This document shows, piece by piece, positions 34,865 through 47,471 of a stretch of DNA of 64,000 bases (the stretch's first letter is position 1; every line of letters begins with the position of its first letter). The position numbers and the translations under genes are program-made. Source of the stretch: Eudromia elegans (Eukaryota; Chordata; Aves; Tinamiformes; Tinamidae); contig PTEX01000003.1 in NCBI GenBank assembly GCA_003342815.1, positions 3,536,611 through 3,600,610 of the forward strand. The letters are read 5' to 3'. The notes below the pieces were generated by a model. That model was not told where the DNA came from. It saw only the letters and a list, made by a program, of their open reading frames with translations, and did no database searches.

Positions 34865-37800
34865 GTAAGATGGTTTGCCTCGTTTTGCTTGGGTAGTTGC
34901 TGTAATCAAATGCTACTTTGTGATCTGAGGAACAATACCAGCAGAATTGCAGCAGAAACACAAGAGAAAATGCTAATGTTATAGTTTGAAAAGAAATGAT
35001 TCATATAATTACATAGCCTGACAGTCAAACACAACCCCTCTGCTTAACTTGGAGACCTTCTAATATCTGTCTTTTGCTATGATTTTGTGTTCTGTGCCAT
35101 CTGATGTGCCAATTCCTGCAGGTTGTTCACCTGCTGCCCACCAGCATTGCCACCACGTGAACACCGCAGCCCTCAGCCCCACAAAATGGGGCTCAGCCCA
35201 GGTGCCCATGGCTCTGCAGAGCTCTGCTCTGACCCCAAGAGCTGACGATGTGTTTCTGATGTTGCTGTCTCCCCACGCAGTCTCTGCTGCTCTCCCTTGC
35301 CCCTCTCCATCCTTCTTGTTGACTCAGGCTGGCTCCCTCGTCTCTGTCCTCACGCTGCTGGCGGGTGCCCATGCCCACGGGCACACCTGGGTGCCCATGC
35401 TGCAGCCGCTTCCACAGAGAAACGCCTCCCAGCAGAGCTGCAGAAACTTTTATTTCCTTCAATCACTGTCTTCTTCACGTTACTTTTCAGGAAGCTTATT
35501 ATGAACAAAGAATCTCTTACTACTTCAGGTAGCAGCAGGTAGCAGAAGGACTTAGAAATTTTCTGAATTTTTTAGTTTATTTATGTACATTAACCAAGTT
35601 GTTCGCTTGTTCCCTTGCCTACAGCCTCCAGATCAGTTGGTCTTCACTGTAGTTATTTCTGTGTTTAGAATTTATTCCTATATCTAGAACTTACTTGATA
35701 TCATCTTAGTCTTCACTATATGTTGTTACTGGACCAATTTTATTTACAGCTCTTAAATAAAAACAGGCATGATGTCTTTTTTTTTTTTATATAAAAAAAC
35801 ACATTTTAAAATATGTTAGCATCCTGTGCCAACGCAAAATAGTGCACAGGGCAATATTATAGAGAGCTGTGAAAATAGGAATTCAGGGTGCAGCTGTGAC
35901 TCTTAATTCTAACACCTCACATCCAAAATTGAAACATTCAGGGCTGAGATATCACAGCAATTCTGACTATACGGAGGCTCCTTTGGTTGCTTCTGACAAG
36001 CAATAGCCTGTCACAGTCTGCCTCTAGCTGCTGGTTTCATATTTGCAGTTGCGTAGGGTAAGTGGTGCTGCATGGAGAGGAGGAAAAAGGAATTTTCTTC
36101 CCTATGGATTGGAAGGATGCAGTCAACCAGGTATGGGTGCAATTTAGCATGGAGGTAGCAGGGGAAGGAAAGTGCAAGCAATATATTCCAGCCCATAATG
36201 TTAAATTATTACATAATTCTAAGGACTTTCAGAGCTACTGTAGTAACTATCCTAAGAAGAGTTTCTAAAAGAAAATAACAAGATATTACCTGAGACTAAA
36301 ATGTAAATTTGACACAGTATATCCCAATGTAATTTTGGTAGCAGGAGTTATTTATCAATTTCAGTCATTTCCATATGTTTCTGAACATTAGGGACATTGA
36401 CCAGTCATCTAATTTGTTGATCAAACTGAATAAAATGCAGCTACATAAAGCTAGCAAGAAGAAATAAAATATAGTGAGATGGGAAAAAAAATTCCATTGG
36501 TTATTAAATTGCTGCAGGGAACAGATCATATTAAGGGTTGATTTTTATCTTGGCAGATTCTTTCTTCCCTGTGTTTGCAATATATGAAGAAATGTTGCAT
36601 CTGTTTCTTCTGTTCTCTGTTTCCTCTTACCCCTATTAAATAACAATAAACCATTTTCATAAGTGTTATATTTTATCAAAACTCCTACTCACTTTTTTTT
36701 TTTTTAGCTGAACCAAAATGCTTATCCTGGAAGACCCCTGAAAGCACTTTAATAACTTATATTCCATTCCCATATATCAGCTGACAGTATCCCTTTCACA
36801 GCCCAAACAATAGAAATATCTGAAATTGTATTTAGTCTAGCAAACATTCCCTTAAGGAAGGGAAAGTAAAAAAAATGATTTGGACAGCCAAATACAGCAC
36901 TGTTGTGGTAACATTTTCTACCACTAGATACTTTTCTGCTTTCTGAAATTACAGCCAGAGAGAGAGAGCATCCTCTTAATTTTAGAGCAGTTTATCATTT
37001 GGGGCAGTGACAAATTGACCAAGACATACATATATCGTCTGCTGACACCTTTGCAATTGATAGCTTAGGCAGCAGCTCTTCTGATTCCAAAGATAAAGAC
37101 TTTTTTCTCATTCAGGTGTACCTCTTAGGTGACCTCTCTTAGGTGGCAGAGGATGGGATTTGCACATTCTGGATGGCTGTTGATTTGAAGTACAGTTGAA
37201 GGACCAGCTTTTCATAAGCCAAAGTTTAACTTTAGAATGAAGAAAGCAAGAGTTTGATAGCAAACTCCAAATGTATCTCTGAATCTTGATTCTGCCTTTC
37301 TTATTTTTTTTCCCAAACTTAATGTCAACAGACTTCAAATGATAAGCAGTGATGTTTTACATTTTGATACAATAGGTGATGGATCCTTTATTAACTACTC
37401 AGCACCCATAGCCGTACAGTGGGAGAGATCTCCACTCTAATCCTCTCTCTGTGACTGCTTCTCGGGTCTGCATGGAAACTTTCCTTTGCTTGGAAGCCAT
37501 AGTGTAGGGAGAGGGCTCAAGCACACTTGAGTTTTATCCCAGAACAGATCTGGGCTTTACCCACCATGAATCATCAGACCTCCTAGTTGGGAAGCATCCG
37601 TGAGTCCTAAAATAGATGGAGCCAGCATCTATTAAGCTCTGCTACCACATTTAACTGCAGTCCAACTGAATTTTGCATTTAACATGGTATCAATTAAATA
37701 GTGAAAAAATTGTGCCTCGTTCTATTGAGCTGGGTACTTGTGATGGATGTTTTAGAAAGAATCCATCACCACAGACCATAAATTGGCACTGCACCAAAAG

Positions 37801-37965
37801 GTTTTTTCTTAGAATTTAGCTTATGAGGACTATATTTTTTTTTCTTTTTTCACTGTGGAAGTATTTCTGTGTGTGGTTGCAATGATACAAGCTCTACATC
37901 TGTTCAGGGTTTTAAATAGCTTGAGAAGACAGTGGTTGTTTTATCCAAGAGGAGAAATTAGTAAA

Positions 37966-38042
37966 TTTTTAATTTTAAAAATGGAGGAGTAATACATGTT
38001 TGATGTGATCATAAAAAGCTTTTTATATTTTAAAATTAAAAA
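37966..38042. repeat. AT-rich inverted repeat enclosing a 16-bp palindrome
   Basis: Arms TTTTTAATTTTAAAA (37966-37980) and TTTTAAAATTAAAAA (38028-38042) are perfect reverse complements over 15 bases, with 47 bases between them. The spacer contains a perfect 16-bp palindrome, ATAAAAAGCTTTTTAT, at 38011-38026. It may be AT-rich chance structure or the remnant of a small inverted-repeat element. Confidence 0.8.
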
Positions 38043-41000
38043 CCATGTTTTACATGTAGCTAGGGTAATTTTAGACTTTTATGTTTTTTCCCCTCATTCT
38101 CCTACGTCTGCTTGCAGAAATAAGTTGAAGGGGGAGTCAAAGAGAGGCTAGTGGTATCGCAGTGGTATCACTTCTTACACAGCTTACATCATTCCACAGA
38201 GAGTTATTTTACACTTAACTCACTTAGATTGACATTACCGAGATCCCTCTGCATTTCTATATACTCCTTCTAACTAGCTTGGGGCAAAAAATTGCTTCAG
38301 TCTTTGAAAACTGATATCCCTGATGGTGCTTTAGGAAAAAGATTCTCAGATGTTCTTGTAGAAATGGATTTCTCCCACTCAGGCTAATATAACATCTTTT
38401 TGGTCAAAGAGCTTTGGATTTTGAGAACTCTTCTATGAATGAGAACTAAGAAACATTCACCAGACAGCCCTCATCAGGCTATTTTTTAAATGCTGTATTT
38501 GTTCTTTTCTAGGAGATGCCACAAAAGGATGTTTGGTTTTAAGGTTCTGTCTTTCTGCAGTATGTATGTTCTGTAATAGAGTTTCCAAAATTAGGTACCC
38601 CCTGATGGTTTCTCTTTTGAACAACTTCCTCATGCTAGAAACATTACATCTTGGTGTGCAGAAGGGCTATCAAGAGATCATGCACCAACTGATCGAAGTC
38701 TAATATCTCCCTTTGTATTTAGTGCACCATTAATATCTACCATATAAACTAAGAATAGGATCAAGTAGTCAATTAGCTCTGATGAATTTGCCCCCAGCAG
38801 TTACAGAGAAAGCTAACTCTGCATTTAACTCTGGTTCACATGCAGGTATTCTTTCATTTTCTCCATTGTTTCTTGTTAATCCTCCTCTGATACGCAGTGT
38901 TGGCCTTGAAGTAAACGCATATCCCCAAGCTTTAGCAGCATCCATCTTGCTCCCACCTGATTCATCTGCCCTGTTCTCCCCCAAAAGACCTGGAGGAGGT
39001 CAGTAGGTTTTTGATCCTCAGGCTCAGCTGGTACTTCTGAGACTTAGGCAGGATACGATGATGGAGGCTTAAGTCGAAGGTCTTGGGCCAAAGATATTCT
39101 CTGTCATGATCTATATGGAGACTGCACTGAGGGGACCTTGCTTGCAATGTGTCCTCATGCCCTGTAGCCTGCCTACCAGTTGTCCCCATTGTCCTTGGTG
39201 TGATAGGGACATGTTCGAGTCTACCCCTAAACTGTGAGTACAGCCCCGCTCTCAGAACAAGTTCCTTCCCTTCTGAATGTGCTTAATAGTCCTCTGCCTG
39301 CTTGGGAATTTTGTTTTTAATTTTTCACCCCATCTCTCTTCTGCTAAGCAACAACTCAGTCATAACCAGTCAGCTCATCATTTCGGCCTTTTCTTCTGGT
39401 CCCACTCTTAACGTATCAGCCTCCATGTCCCCTGTTGCAGGGGATACCGGTACATCTCCAGGCAGAGCTTCTCTCCAAAATCTGCGCCCAAGGCTTCCTG
39501 TGCATTTGGGCTGCAGCAGCAACCCAGTGAAGTGCCTCATCATCGTCCCTCCAGACCTTCCTGGCTGAAAGGCAGGATATTTTCACATGCATTTCAGGAA
39601 GAATTAAGGCCTATCTGACTGCTTCTATATCAGGTCACTTTTTGAGATGTGCCCTTCTGCAGCAGGTTGTCATATCCGCTTGTCATATCCTTACTGCTTG
39701 AGCACTCCTTAACGGATTTAGCGCAAAATCAGCTAGGTTAAACTGCCTCGTATGTTAGAGGCCATTCCTTGAATTGTGTAAAACAGCATAAATGCTTTGA
39801 TTCAAAGTGTTTTTTATTGCACAAACTGATAGAAGTAGAAACACTAAACAAAAGTCTTCAAACCATGGCTAGCAAACCTTCTTTCATGTTTCATCAACAA
39901 CCCTAGTGAAATGGATAAAAATTATTCTACAAAATGTGCAATTTTAAATGACTTTACCTAATTGCTGTGATCTTAGCTTTGTTACTACTCAGTTTGGCTT
40001 AAATGTTTGAGGCAAATCTTCATTTTGTGCCACTTTATTGGACATGCCAGAAGCAGCAACAGTAGTCTGTGAGCATTTATGAGGAGCTAAACTTTATTAT
40101 ATAGATTTAAAATAGTGACAATCCTAATCTAAGGTTTGAAAAGGGGAAAAAGAAGAACATGTTTATATTGAAGGTTATGGACATAAATTGTAGAGGAGTT
40201 ATTTAGGGTAGTGCCTGACAAGAAAAGTAAGAATAAAGAGATGAGATTCATAAATAGGCTGGGGATCAGGAAAACAATTTTAAAGCAACATATACTTATT
40301 TATGGAAAAATAAGTGATGGACACTTTGTTATTTGAGTTTTCTAAGGCTGGTTTGGCCAAAATTTAGAAAATATCCTCTAAGGATCAGTATTTTCATAGG
40401 TACTTTCTGTCTTTAATTTCTGTTGTTCTGTATTATTTCTTTCCTAGAAAAAGAAGCATGAAACAAGTCTAACTGCCGATTTCATGTCTGGGAGGCAGAT
40501 GAGTTGTTTCATGAGTTGGGACCTGACCATTCTGTTTCCTAGTGGGAAAATACAAATTTTCTACAATCCGCTGCTTCTATTTGTCCTAGAGAAAACCTAC
40601 ATATGGAGATAATCACACACTATCACTCTCCTAGGAGATTCAGCCTCTGTCAAAGCTATGTGCAGCATGATTACAGCCCTCTCTTGTGAAGCACTTAATT
40701 GTATATCGTGCGGAAACAGAACACTTTCTACCATTGCTCCCCGTTAAAATTGGAATTCATGCACTGCAGTAATAGAGAGCTAATGAATACAAAACAGCCC
40801 GCTTTATGTTGAAGCATGAGCAGACGAGGATGTTTCAACAAAAAATAATGAAGTTCTGAACAAAATGATCTTTTTGCATTTTCTACTCCATAGATTTTAT
40901 TTATCGTAATTTCGATATTTATAATAGTTTTCATTTGAAATATTAATTCTGCATTTCCAGATGAACAGTTCCATGAGTCTTCAGAAATGAATATATAGAC

Positions 41001-42072
41001 AGAGCTATTTTACAGACCTTTTATTTTGTGGGTGTTGATATGATCATTCCATCAAGACAAGAAATGAATGTAAAGATTGCCTTAGGACGTGTTTTAATTT
41101 GTGCAGTCTTCATTTGTCCAGGCTCGGTTCAGTACTGGGTTCAGTAGTTAACAGAAAGTCTCCAAAAATGTTCTGCCCTGCTCTTGTTATAGCAGGGTTT
41201 CAGTAGGAGTTGGGTTTGTGCCTGTTTTTGAAAGTTTTACTTTAATAATTAGCTAAAAAGCTAAAAATGTTCTGCAAGTGTACACGCGTTCCCACACAAA
41301 GCGGGATGCTGCCCTTGCCGCAGTGCCAGGCCGGCCAACAGCTCAGACGCAGCGCGGTGCGTGTGCGCGTTCCCAAAGCAGCGACTCCAAACCAACAAGA
41401 TTTTAAGCCAATTATAAATTGCTTCTTTTATTGCCAAGCTCCCGAGAACTTACACTTTGACACAATATTTTCTGTATTACTATATTTTTGAATTCTATTG
41501 CTGACCAATTAAAAAATAATCACAGGAAATTTCTCACTTGGGTGGATCTCAATCTCCAAAACCGTCTATAGCTTTTTAAAAAGAAACAGGCAAACTGGTG
41601 AACATTTGCAAAGGCATGTTAATACCTTTCAGCCAAGCAATTTGCCCCCTTCCTCTGTCTGTTCACCCATGGAATTGAACATAATGTTCAGTGGTTTATT
41701 TTCACTAGTAATGGTGGAGGATGCATGCGGCTCCCATGACAGAGAGGGCCCTGGCATGGGGAAGGGGAAATTTGGGGCTGGGTGGAAGGAAGTTAGACAC
41801 AGGCCACCTCAGTTGGGTGAGGAAGAGGCTGGTTAGGGGTCAAGTGCAAGGGTATGAAGCCCCAGTGTTGAAGAAAAGTGCTGGGGACACCTCACCTGGG
41901 CAGTGACGGGCGGCATGGGCAAGTTGTGGAGGGTCTGAGGAGCAGAGCATGAGTATTTTGACAGGGCTGTGTTTAGAAGCTGAATCAGGGCTCTAACTCA
42001 TACTTCTGGTGTGCCAAGCAGTGGTCACTGGCTGCCCACCCACTCCTCTGCCATGACTTCATCATAACTTCA

Positions 42073-42165
42073 TCAGATTATAGGGTAATTCAGGCCTGAA
42101 GGAACCCCAGGAGGCCCTTAATGCACATGTGGCTCAAAGCAGGGAGGCCACCACACCACAGCAGA
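42073..42165 (-). mobile_element. Diverged CR1 3'-end fragment
   Basis: The plus-strand pattern is TAATTCAGGCCTGAAGGAAC, then CCCAGGAGG and GCTCAAAGCAGGGAGG. It resembles the reverse complement of older CR1 tails (attcaggttggaagggacctcaggagg...ctcaaagcaggg type). It is clearly more diverged than the other copies here and has lost the terminal octamers, so its boundaries are approximate. Confidence 0.6.
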
Positions 42166-44769
42166 TATGCAAGGGAAGTGTCTGCCATCTAGCATATTGG
42201 TTTAAACTGCCTTCTCTGCAGTGGTTAATGTTTTAAGCAGCTAGACCCACCTGAGATTGCAGGTTGGAGCTCTAGAGAGTAGTAGGAAGTGGGGCAGAGC
42301 AGCTGTGATGGCGCCGCATTTCTCTGCGTTTTGCTCCCTGCTGTCTCTCTTTGCCGGCCACGGAAAATGCTGGAGCTGCAGATGCCAAAGGGAGCGCCTG
42401 CCTGCACCAGCCTGCACTCCTTGGGCTCCCCTTATTGCCCCTCTCCTCCAGCCCAAGGCTTCTGGAGAGCTACCCCTGCATGAGGATGGTCTGCCCTTGG
42501 TTCCTCTTCTTTACCCAGGCTCAGGCTGACTGTGCAAACTGGCGAGCATAAAAGATGATTTAAAAGTCAAACTTACAATGCTTAAAAGCGGAAAGTTACA
42601 GACAAAAATTAAAATTTAGGGAATGTATAATGATGAGGTGTTGTCTTGGTTGTGCTGCAGTACTTACTTAAAATCTAGTCCAGAGGGTACTGCCAGTCTT
42701 CGCCAGGCTGCAGTGCAAGTCCCCTCTCTGTTCTCTGTAACTGGTCTCTGTTCTTTTGCTCAGCTAAACTGCTCCTGATTTACTCTTCACTTCCACAGAT
42801 GTGAAGTCTTGGTGGTTTATCCACAGGGACAGTTACTTTTTCTGTTCAAAGTCTTTCAATGGTTTCACTCTCCTCCCTCTCTCTTGCACTTCCCCTCCTA
42901 TTTCAGTTTCTGGCAATTCCTCCCATCCCAGATGGCCCTAATATGTGTTCTTAAAACTGCTTCTATTTTTAGACTGTTCTACATATTACACATCATAAAG
43001 AGCATTAATTATGCATATATTCTGTTAAGCTCATGATCCCTTGTGCATTACCAGCCATCTCTGGAGAAAGGGCTTGCCACATTTGAATGTATTATTAAAG
43101 TGGATGACAGATTTAATGACAATTTTCATTATATGGATGCATTCTGGACATGTTATGGCCCTACTGTGACTACTGCTATCTTCAGAGGTTGGATCCTTAG
43201 ATTGCCTTATCACCTTGCAAGAGCTAGGCAGTAGAATTTGGGGTGTAACTCACCTCATTCCACATGGACACCCTGAGAGTCCTGGCAACATGCTCAGACA
43301 TAGGCACTCTGCTGAGCATATCTAAGGTTTGGTAAGACAAGAACTCGCCATAACTGGTATGAAATTTGTAATAAACTGGGGCCATTGAGTGTGAGAAGCC
43401 GACGTGAGGGCAATGGAAATAGCTGTGTGAAACCTTGTTCTTGTGAGCTGAAGGATCATTGACCAAACTCTATTATTGTCTCCCAGAAGACACTGGTGTC
43501 TCTTAGATCTCTGTCAGTTCATCAGAGGAGAAGATAGCCAGACCTTCCCAGGAGATGCTCAGTACTTAACCGGGTCAAGTCTTGCATTCTTCTCATATTC
43601 AGTTTAGTGTATTTATTAACACTGATGACAAGAACATGGACTCAAAAAATAAAAATTGCTGGGGCCTCCATTCATTAAGCTGCAGGTCCTTCTCATTACG
43701 GTGACTGACCCGGTGGGTGGTCTGAGATGGCGTTTGAGAGTTACGGTTGCAGGGGGACAGAGCAGTAATTCATTCCTGATCTTCCTTGGGTGGCTGCTGC
43801 TCCTTTCCTGATTTTTTCCTCTCTCTTTTCTAAAGTTAAGCAGCTCTGGTTGTACCAGTGTTGCCTGGATACCACTGTCTTTTCCTCAGTAAAGTTATCA
43901 TTGCAAAATGGCATAAGAAAAAATATATAGGGAAAACCATGTCACTTAAGTAGCTTGCTTACAGTGAGGCAGTTTCAGTTACATGTATTCCTTTGGATAG
44001 ATCTCCATTACTCATCATACAGTTTAAATTTATGATTTTTACCATACCTGATTTTCTACTGATTGGGCAACACAGACATTATGGTGAATTCCAGATTTCT
44101 GTTTATGTCTTGATATATTTTGATTTATCTGGGATGCATCTACTAGCTAACCACCAATTACCTTTTCTATCTGAAATAACAGAGATACTAGGCAAGGACA
44201 GCCACAGACAGTTTAAATTACTGTTTGAAGAATAAACTGAGAAGCTCATTTCAAGCACTTTCTCATCTCTTTCACAGTAGATGCTGGAATCAATTCTGGA
44301 ATAGAGGTTTTTCTCTCCTGACTGGCCAACAGTCTCATTCATCTTAAGTTCAACCCCCTTCTTTCCTGTTCAACACGTGCACGCTGAGTTCCTCACCAGA
44401 AATCCCATCTTGTCACTGCTTCTGCTCACCCCCTGCTGCATTTCCAGAGAAGGTGGGACTCGGAGGTGGCACAAATGTCAATACGAGGGCTGGACAATTG
44501 AAAGAGATGACAGCCAGGAAGTAGGACATTATTTCTAGTGCTCAGTTCCATTTCATTTCCCTCTCACAAGGCACTCAAGAAAGTTGTGCTACCACTACAC
44601 AAGAGAGCTTCTCCACCTGCTTGTTTGCAGACATCATGACCAGTCTTAGTTCATACTAACTATTGTGCTTTTGCAGCAGCTCTCCTCCTCCAGGCTGTAC
44701 ATCTGTTGCTTTACTTCTAAGCTTCTAATACCAAAGGAAGGTGAATTTTACCCCTCTGCAATGCAATTT

Positions 44770-44933
44770 GCCTCGATCAAGAGGTTGTCGAGTGTCCCTT
44801 TTTGGAGATCTTCAAAACCCACCTGGATGCCACCCTGTGCCCCGTGCTCTGGGTGTCCCTGCATGAGCAGGTAGATTGGACTCGATGATCTCTAGTGGTC
44901 TATTCCAACCTTAACAGTTCTGTGGCTCTGTGA
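44770..44933 (+). mobile_element. CR1 LINE 3'-end fragment in intron 3
   Basis: About 160 bp matching the end of CR1 ORF2 and its 3' UTR: GAGGTTGTCGAGTGTCCC, GGAGATCTTCAAAACCCACC, then TTGGACTCGATGATCTCTAG and TATTCCAACC. It ends in degenerate tail octamers (AGTTCTGTGGCTCTGTGA). It aligns base for base by eye with 49910-50075 of the large CR1, with scattered substitutions. It lies on the host gene's strand, about 360 bp upstream of exon 4. Confidence 0.92.
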
Positions 44934-45288
44934 AGTCCATAGAGTGGAGTTCACAGAAAAAAAGAAAAAAAAAACACCACACAGAGAATGGCACAATAAT
45001 GCTGAGCAGGTCCTAGGTTTCCTGGGATTTTCACCTATGACTAAACCAGGTCAGTTAAAGCAGTGTCTGAGTGGGAGACAAGCAGTTAAGAGCCTACTGG
45101 GTGCATTTAAGATGCTTTAAAACCTGAGAGTAGGTTGGTTGCCAGGATAGACTCCTGGCTTCTTATACCACGGGACAGCATGAGAGCAGCACCCATGAGA
45201 TATATGTTTGCTTCACCCAACTCAACTTTTTGCTATGGCACTAGATATTCTATTGAATATGAACGACATCTTTGTATCTCCCTTCTAG

Positions 45289-45348
45289 GTAGTGCGTTTA
45301 TTTCTGGCCTATTCCTAAAGGAGACGATGAGGGCTGCTGATATATTGG
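45289..45348 (+). CDS. NIPAL2: NIPAL2-like exon 4, TM3 end and cytosolic link
   Basis: Sixty bases complete codon 116 (G|GT, glycine) and encode residues 117-135, SAFISGLFLKETMRAADIL, plus the first base of codon 136. The acceptor is CTCCCTTCTAG and the donor GTAAGT. SAxIS...FLKExxRxxDxLG is the expected NIPA-family sequence after [10 protein letters not shown]. Phase 1 on both sides, so the exon is symmetrical and skipping it would keep the frame while removing most of TM3. Confidence 0.95.
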
Positions 45349-47349
45349 GTAAGTAAGCATTTGCTAACATGGGCATGTGTACTGCCATATGCGTGGCAAG
45401 CTGTAACTCTCACGCAGCCCCCGCACACCTTCACACTCCCACTTCCCTGAGCAAGTGTTTTGAGGCTGATACTGTAAAAATGGTGAGGAAGTGACAAAAC
45501 AAGGGAGAATTTTTTCAATACGTATGAAGGTTGCACACCCAAACCTTCCTGTCTTATACACTGTCACTCATTCTTTATGTCTGCTTATTGCTCAGATTTA
45601 TTTTCATTGTCTATTTTTACCTCTGAGGATGTATTTAGTATTATCTTCATGAGTATAAAGAAATTCTAATAAAAGCACTAGGACCTTCAAATTATTCATT
45701 CAAATAGAAGATTTATTTTTCTTTCTGCATGATATTGCACAAAAAAATGAAGCTCAATTAAAAAAAGACAACTTCCCTGTTGGTACAAATTTTACCATGT
45801 CAAAGAACAAATAATCATGTTATCGATTTTTTTTGTAGGGAAACACTCTTTTCTGTGAAACCATGTCAACTTTTAGTCTGCGTCTGAGATTTTTGTTGCA
45901 TATCAAAACTGCCTTACTTGAACATATTAATATTGCAAGACAAACAGATTTCGGGGTTTGGACTTTACACCCAGCTCTCTCGGAGGGGATTGTGCACCTG
46001 ATGTTGCTGTGGGTTGCCTGCTGTTACTGTGGGGTTCCCAACATTACTAGTCTTGGTTGTTGATACTATAACAAGGACATTCCTGCTGTTCCTGTGAATA
46101 TTTTGGAGAGAACTGTTCAGTATTGTTCCAGGAATACTATATAGTATTTATTTAGGTTTGGGAGCCAAGTTTGCCAGCTCAACTGCTATATTCAAAATCT
46201 GCCTCTCCTCCTCCCCCCCACAAACTGATCATGTTTCCCTTATGGCCTTGTACATTGTGGGTTGCTTTAAGTAGTGTTCAGCACTGATTTATTTTATTTC
46301 TGTGAGTTAGGCTTTGCGAGGAGGATTTAACAATGTTGCTACATTCCATAGGAATGAGCTGTATGATGGGAAATATGGTGATGTTGTTGCAAGCACATAA
46401 ATATAGAACAGTTTTGCTTTTCCAAAGGAACCGTGTGCGATAGCAGTGCCAGCAAAGTCCTCCGGATGTGCTTTGTTTTGTATTCCTAAGCCTTGTATTC
46501 CATACCGACATACAGCTTTGCCAAGAATTTTTAAAGATTACTTGAAAAAAAAAAATTGATTAGCTAATATCTTCCTTAATCCAATACAGCTTATGAGCTC
46601 ACGATCGACTCACTTGTATCTAGATACCTCCGTGAACATCTGTGTTTGTCAGCTGGCTGTCCACAAGGCAGAACTTCCAGATTTTTATTAAAAGCACAGT
46701 AAGGCAAGTTTGACCTTGAAAAGGGGCCCGGCAACCTGAAGGCTGAACAGTCTCTTGTAATTCAGCCTTTTATAAAACAGTTCATAGGTCTGCAAATACA
46801 GCAGGGAGTGGCCAAAATGCTGGCTTCGTGACGGCTCCACACAAGCGTTGGACTGGAACGTATCTGTTCCACTTAAAGTTTCCAGGGCAGGTCCGTAACC
46901 GCTGGTGTGGATCTCTGCGGTCATGCTGACTTCAGAAGAGCTCTATTTATTTGCACTGCTTAACAATCTAGCTGTCTGCCTCAATAAACAACTTGTCCTT
47001 TCAGTTTAGGATGAGTTTGTGTGATCTGATTTGTGACGACAAGAAATACAGAGGATTGATTCTCCTTTGTCAGGCACTTGGTTTTAGAATTGAGTTTATC
47101 CAGAAATGTGTTGCCCAGTTGGAGCTCTAATTCAGGAGCCTTTCCTGACAGCTTTTTTTTTTTTCCCCTATTTCCAGAATCCTTAGAGTGTTTATTAAAA
47201 ATTATGCCAGATAAGAATACAATTTCCTAAACCCCGATCTGATGAAATGGACTAAAATTTTCTGCTATAAGCTATTTCCAAATGAGCTGGAGAGCAAAGA
47301 GAGCTGTGATTATGCCTATTACCAAAGTAACATGTCTTTTGTTTTAAAG
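45349..47349 (+). other. NIPAL2: Intron 4 of NIPAL2-like gene (2.0 kb)
   Basis: Phase-1 intron, donor GTAAGT, acceptor TTTTGTTTTAAAG. No repeat or gene is visible in it. Confidence 0.85.
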
Positions 47350-47471
47350 GAGGAACATTGGCAGTAGTAGGAACATACTTGTTGGTGACTTTCACTCCAA
47401 ATATACCCCAAGAAATCACAGCAAAGAAAGTACAGAATTACTTAGTGAGCTGGCCTTTTGTCATATATGTG
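47350..47471 (+). CDS. NIPAL2: NIPAL2-like exon 5, TM4 and start of TM5
   Basis: 122 bases complete codon 136 (G|GA) and encode residues 137-176, ending in a full codon before the donor GTGAGT. The peptide is GTLAVVGTYLLVTFTPNIPQ followed by EITAKKVQNYLVSWPFVIYV. The block GTYLLVxFxPN, then a charged loop and WPFxIYV, is characteristic of NIPAL2/NIPAL3. The acceptor TTTTAAAG has a weaker polypyrimidine tract than the other exons, but frame and homology support it strongly. Confidence 0.96.

Larger units (their letters stand above)
34865..45288 (+). other. NIPAL2: Intron 3 of NIPAL2-like gene (10.4 kb)
   Basis: Phase-1 intron, donor GTAAGA, acceptor CTCCCTTCTAG. It contains two CR1 tail fragments, a palindromic AT-rich cluster at 37966-38042, a GC-rich patch near 35140-35420 with repeated GGTGCCCATG, and a CpG-rich patch at 41270-41390. 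No exon or nested gene was recognised. Confidence 0.8.
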
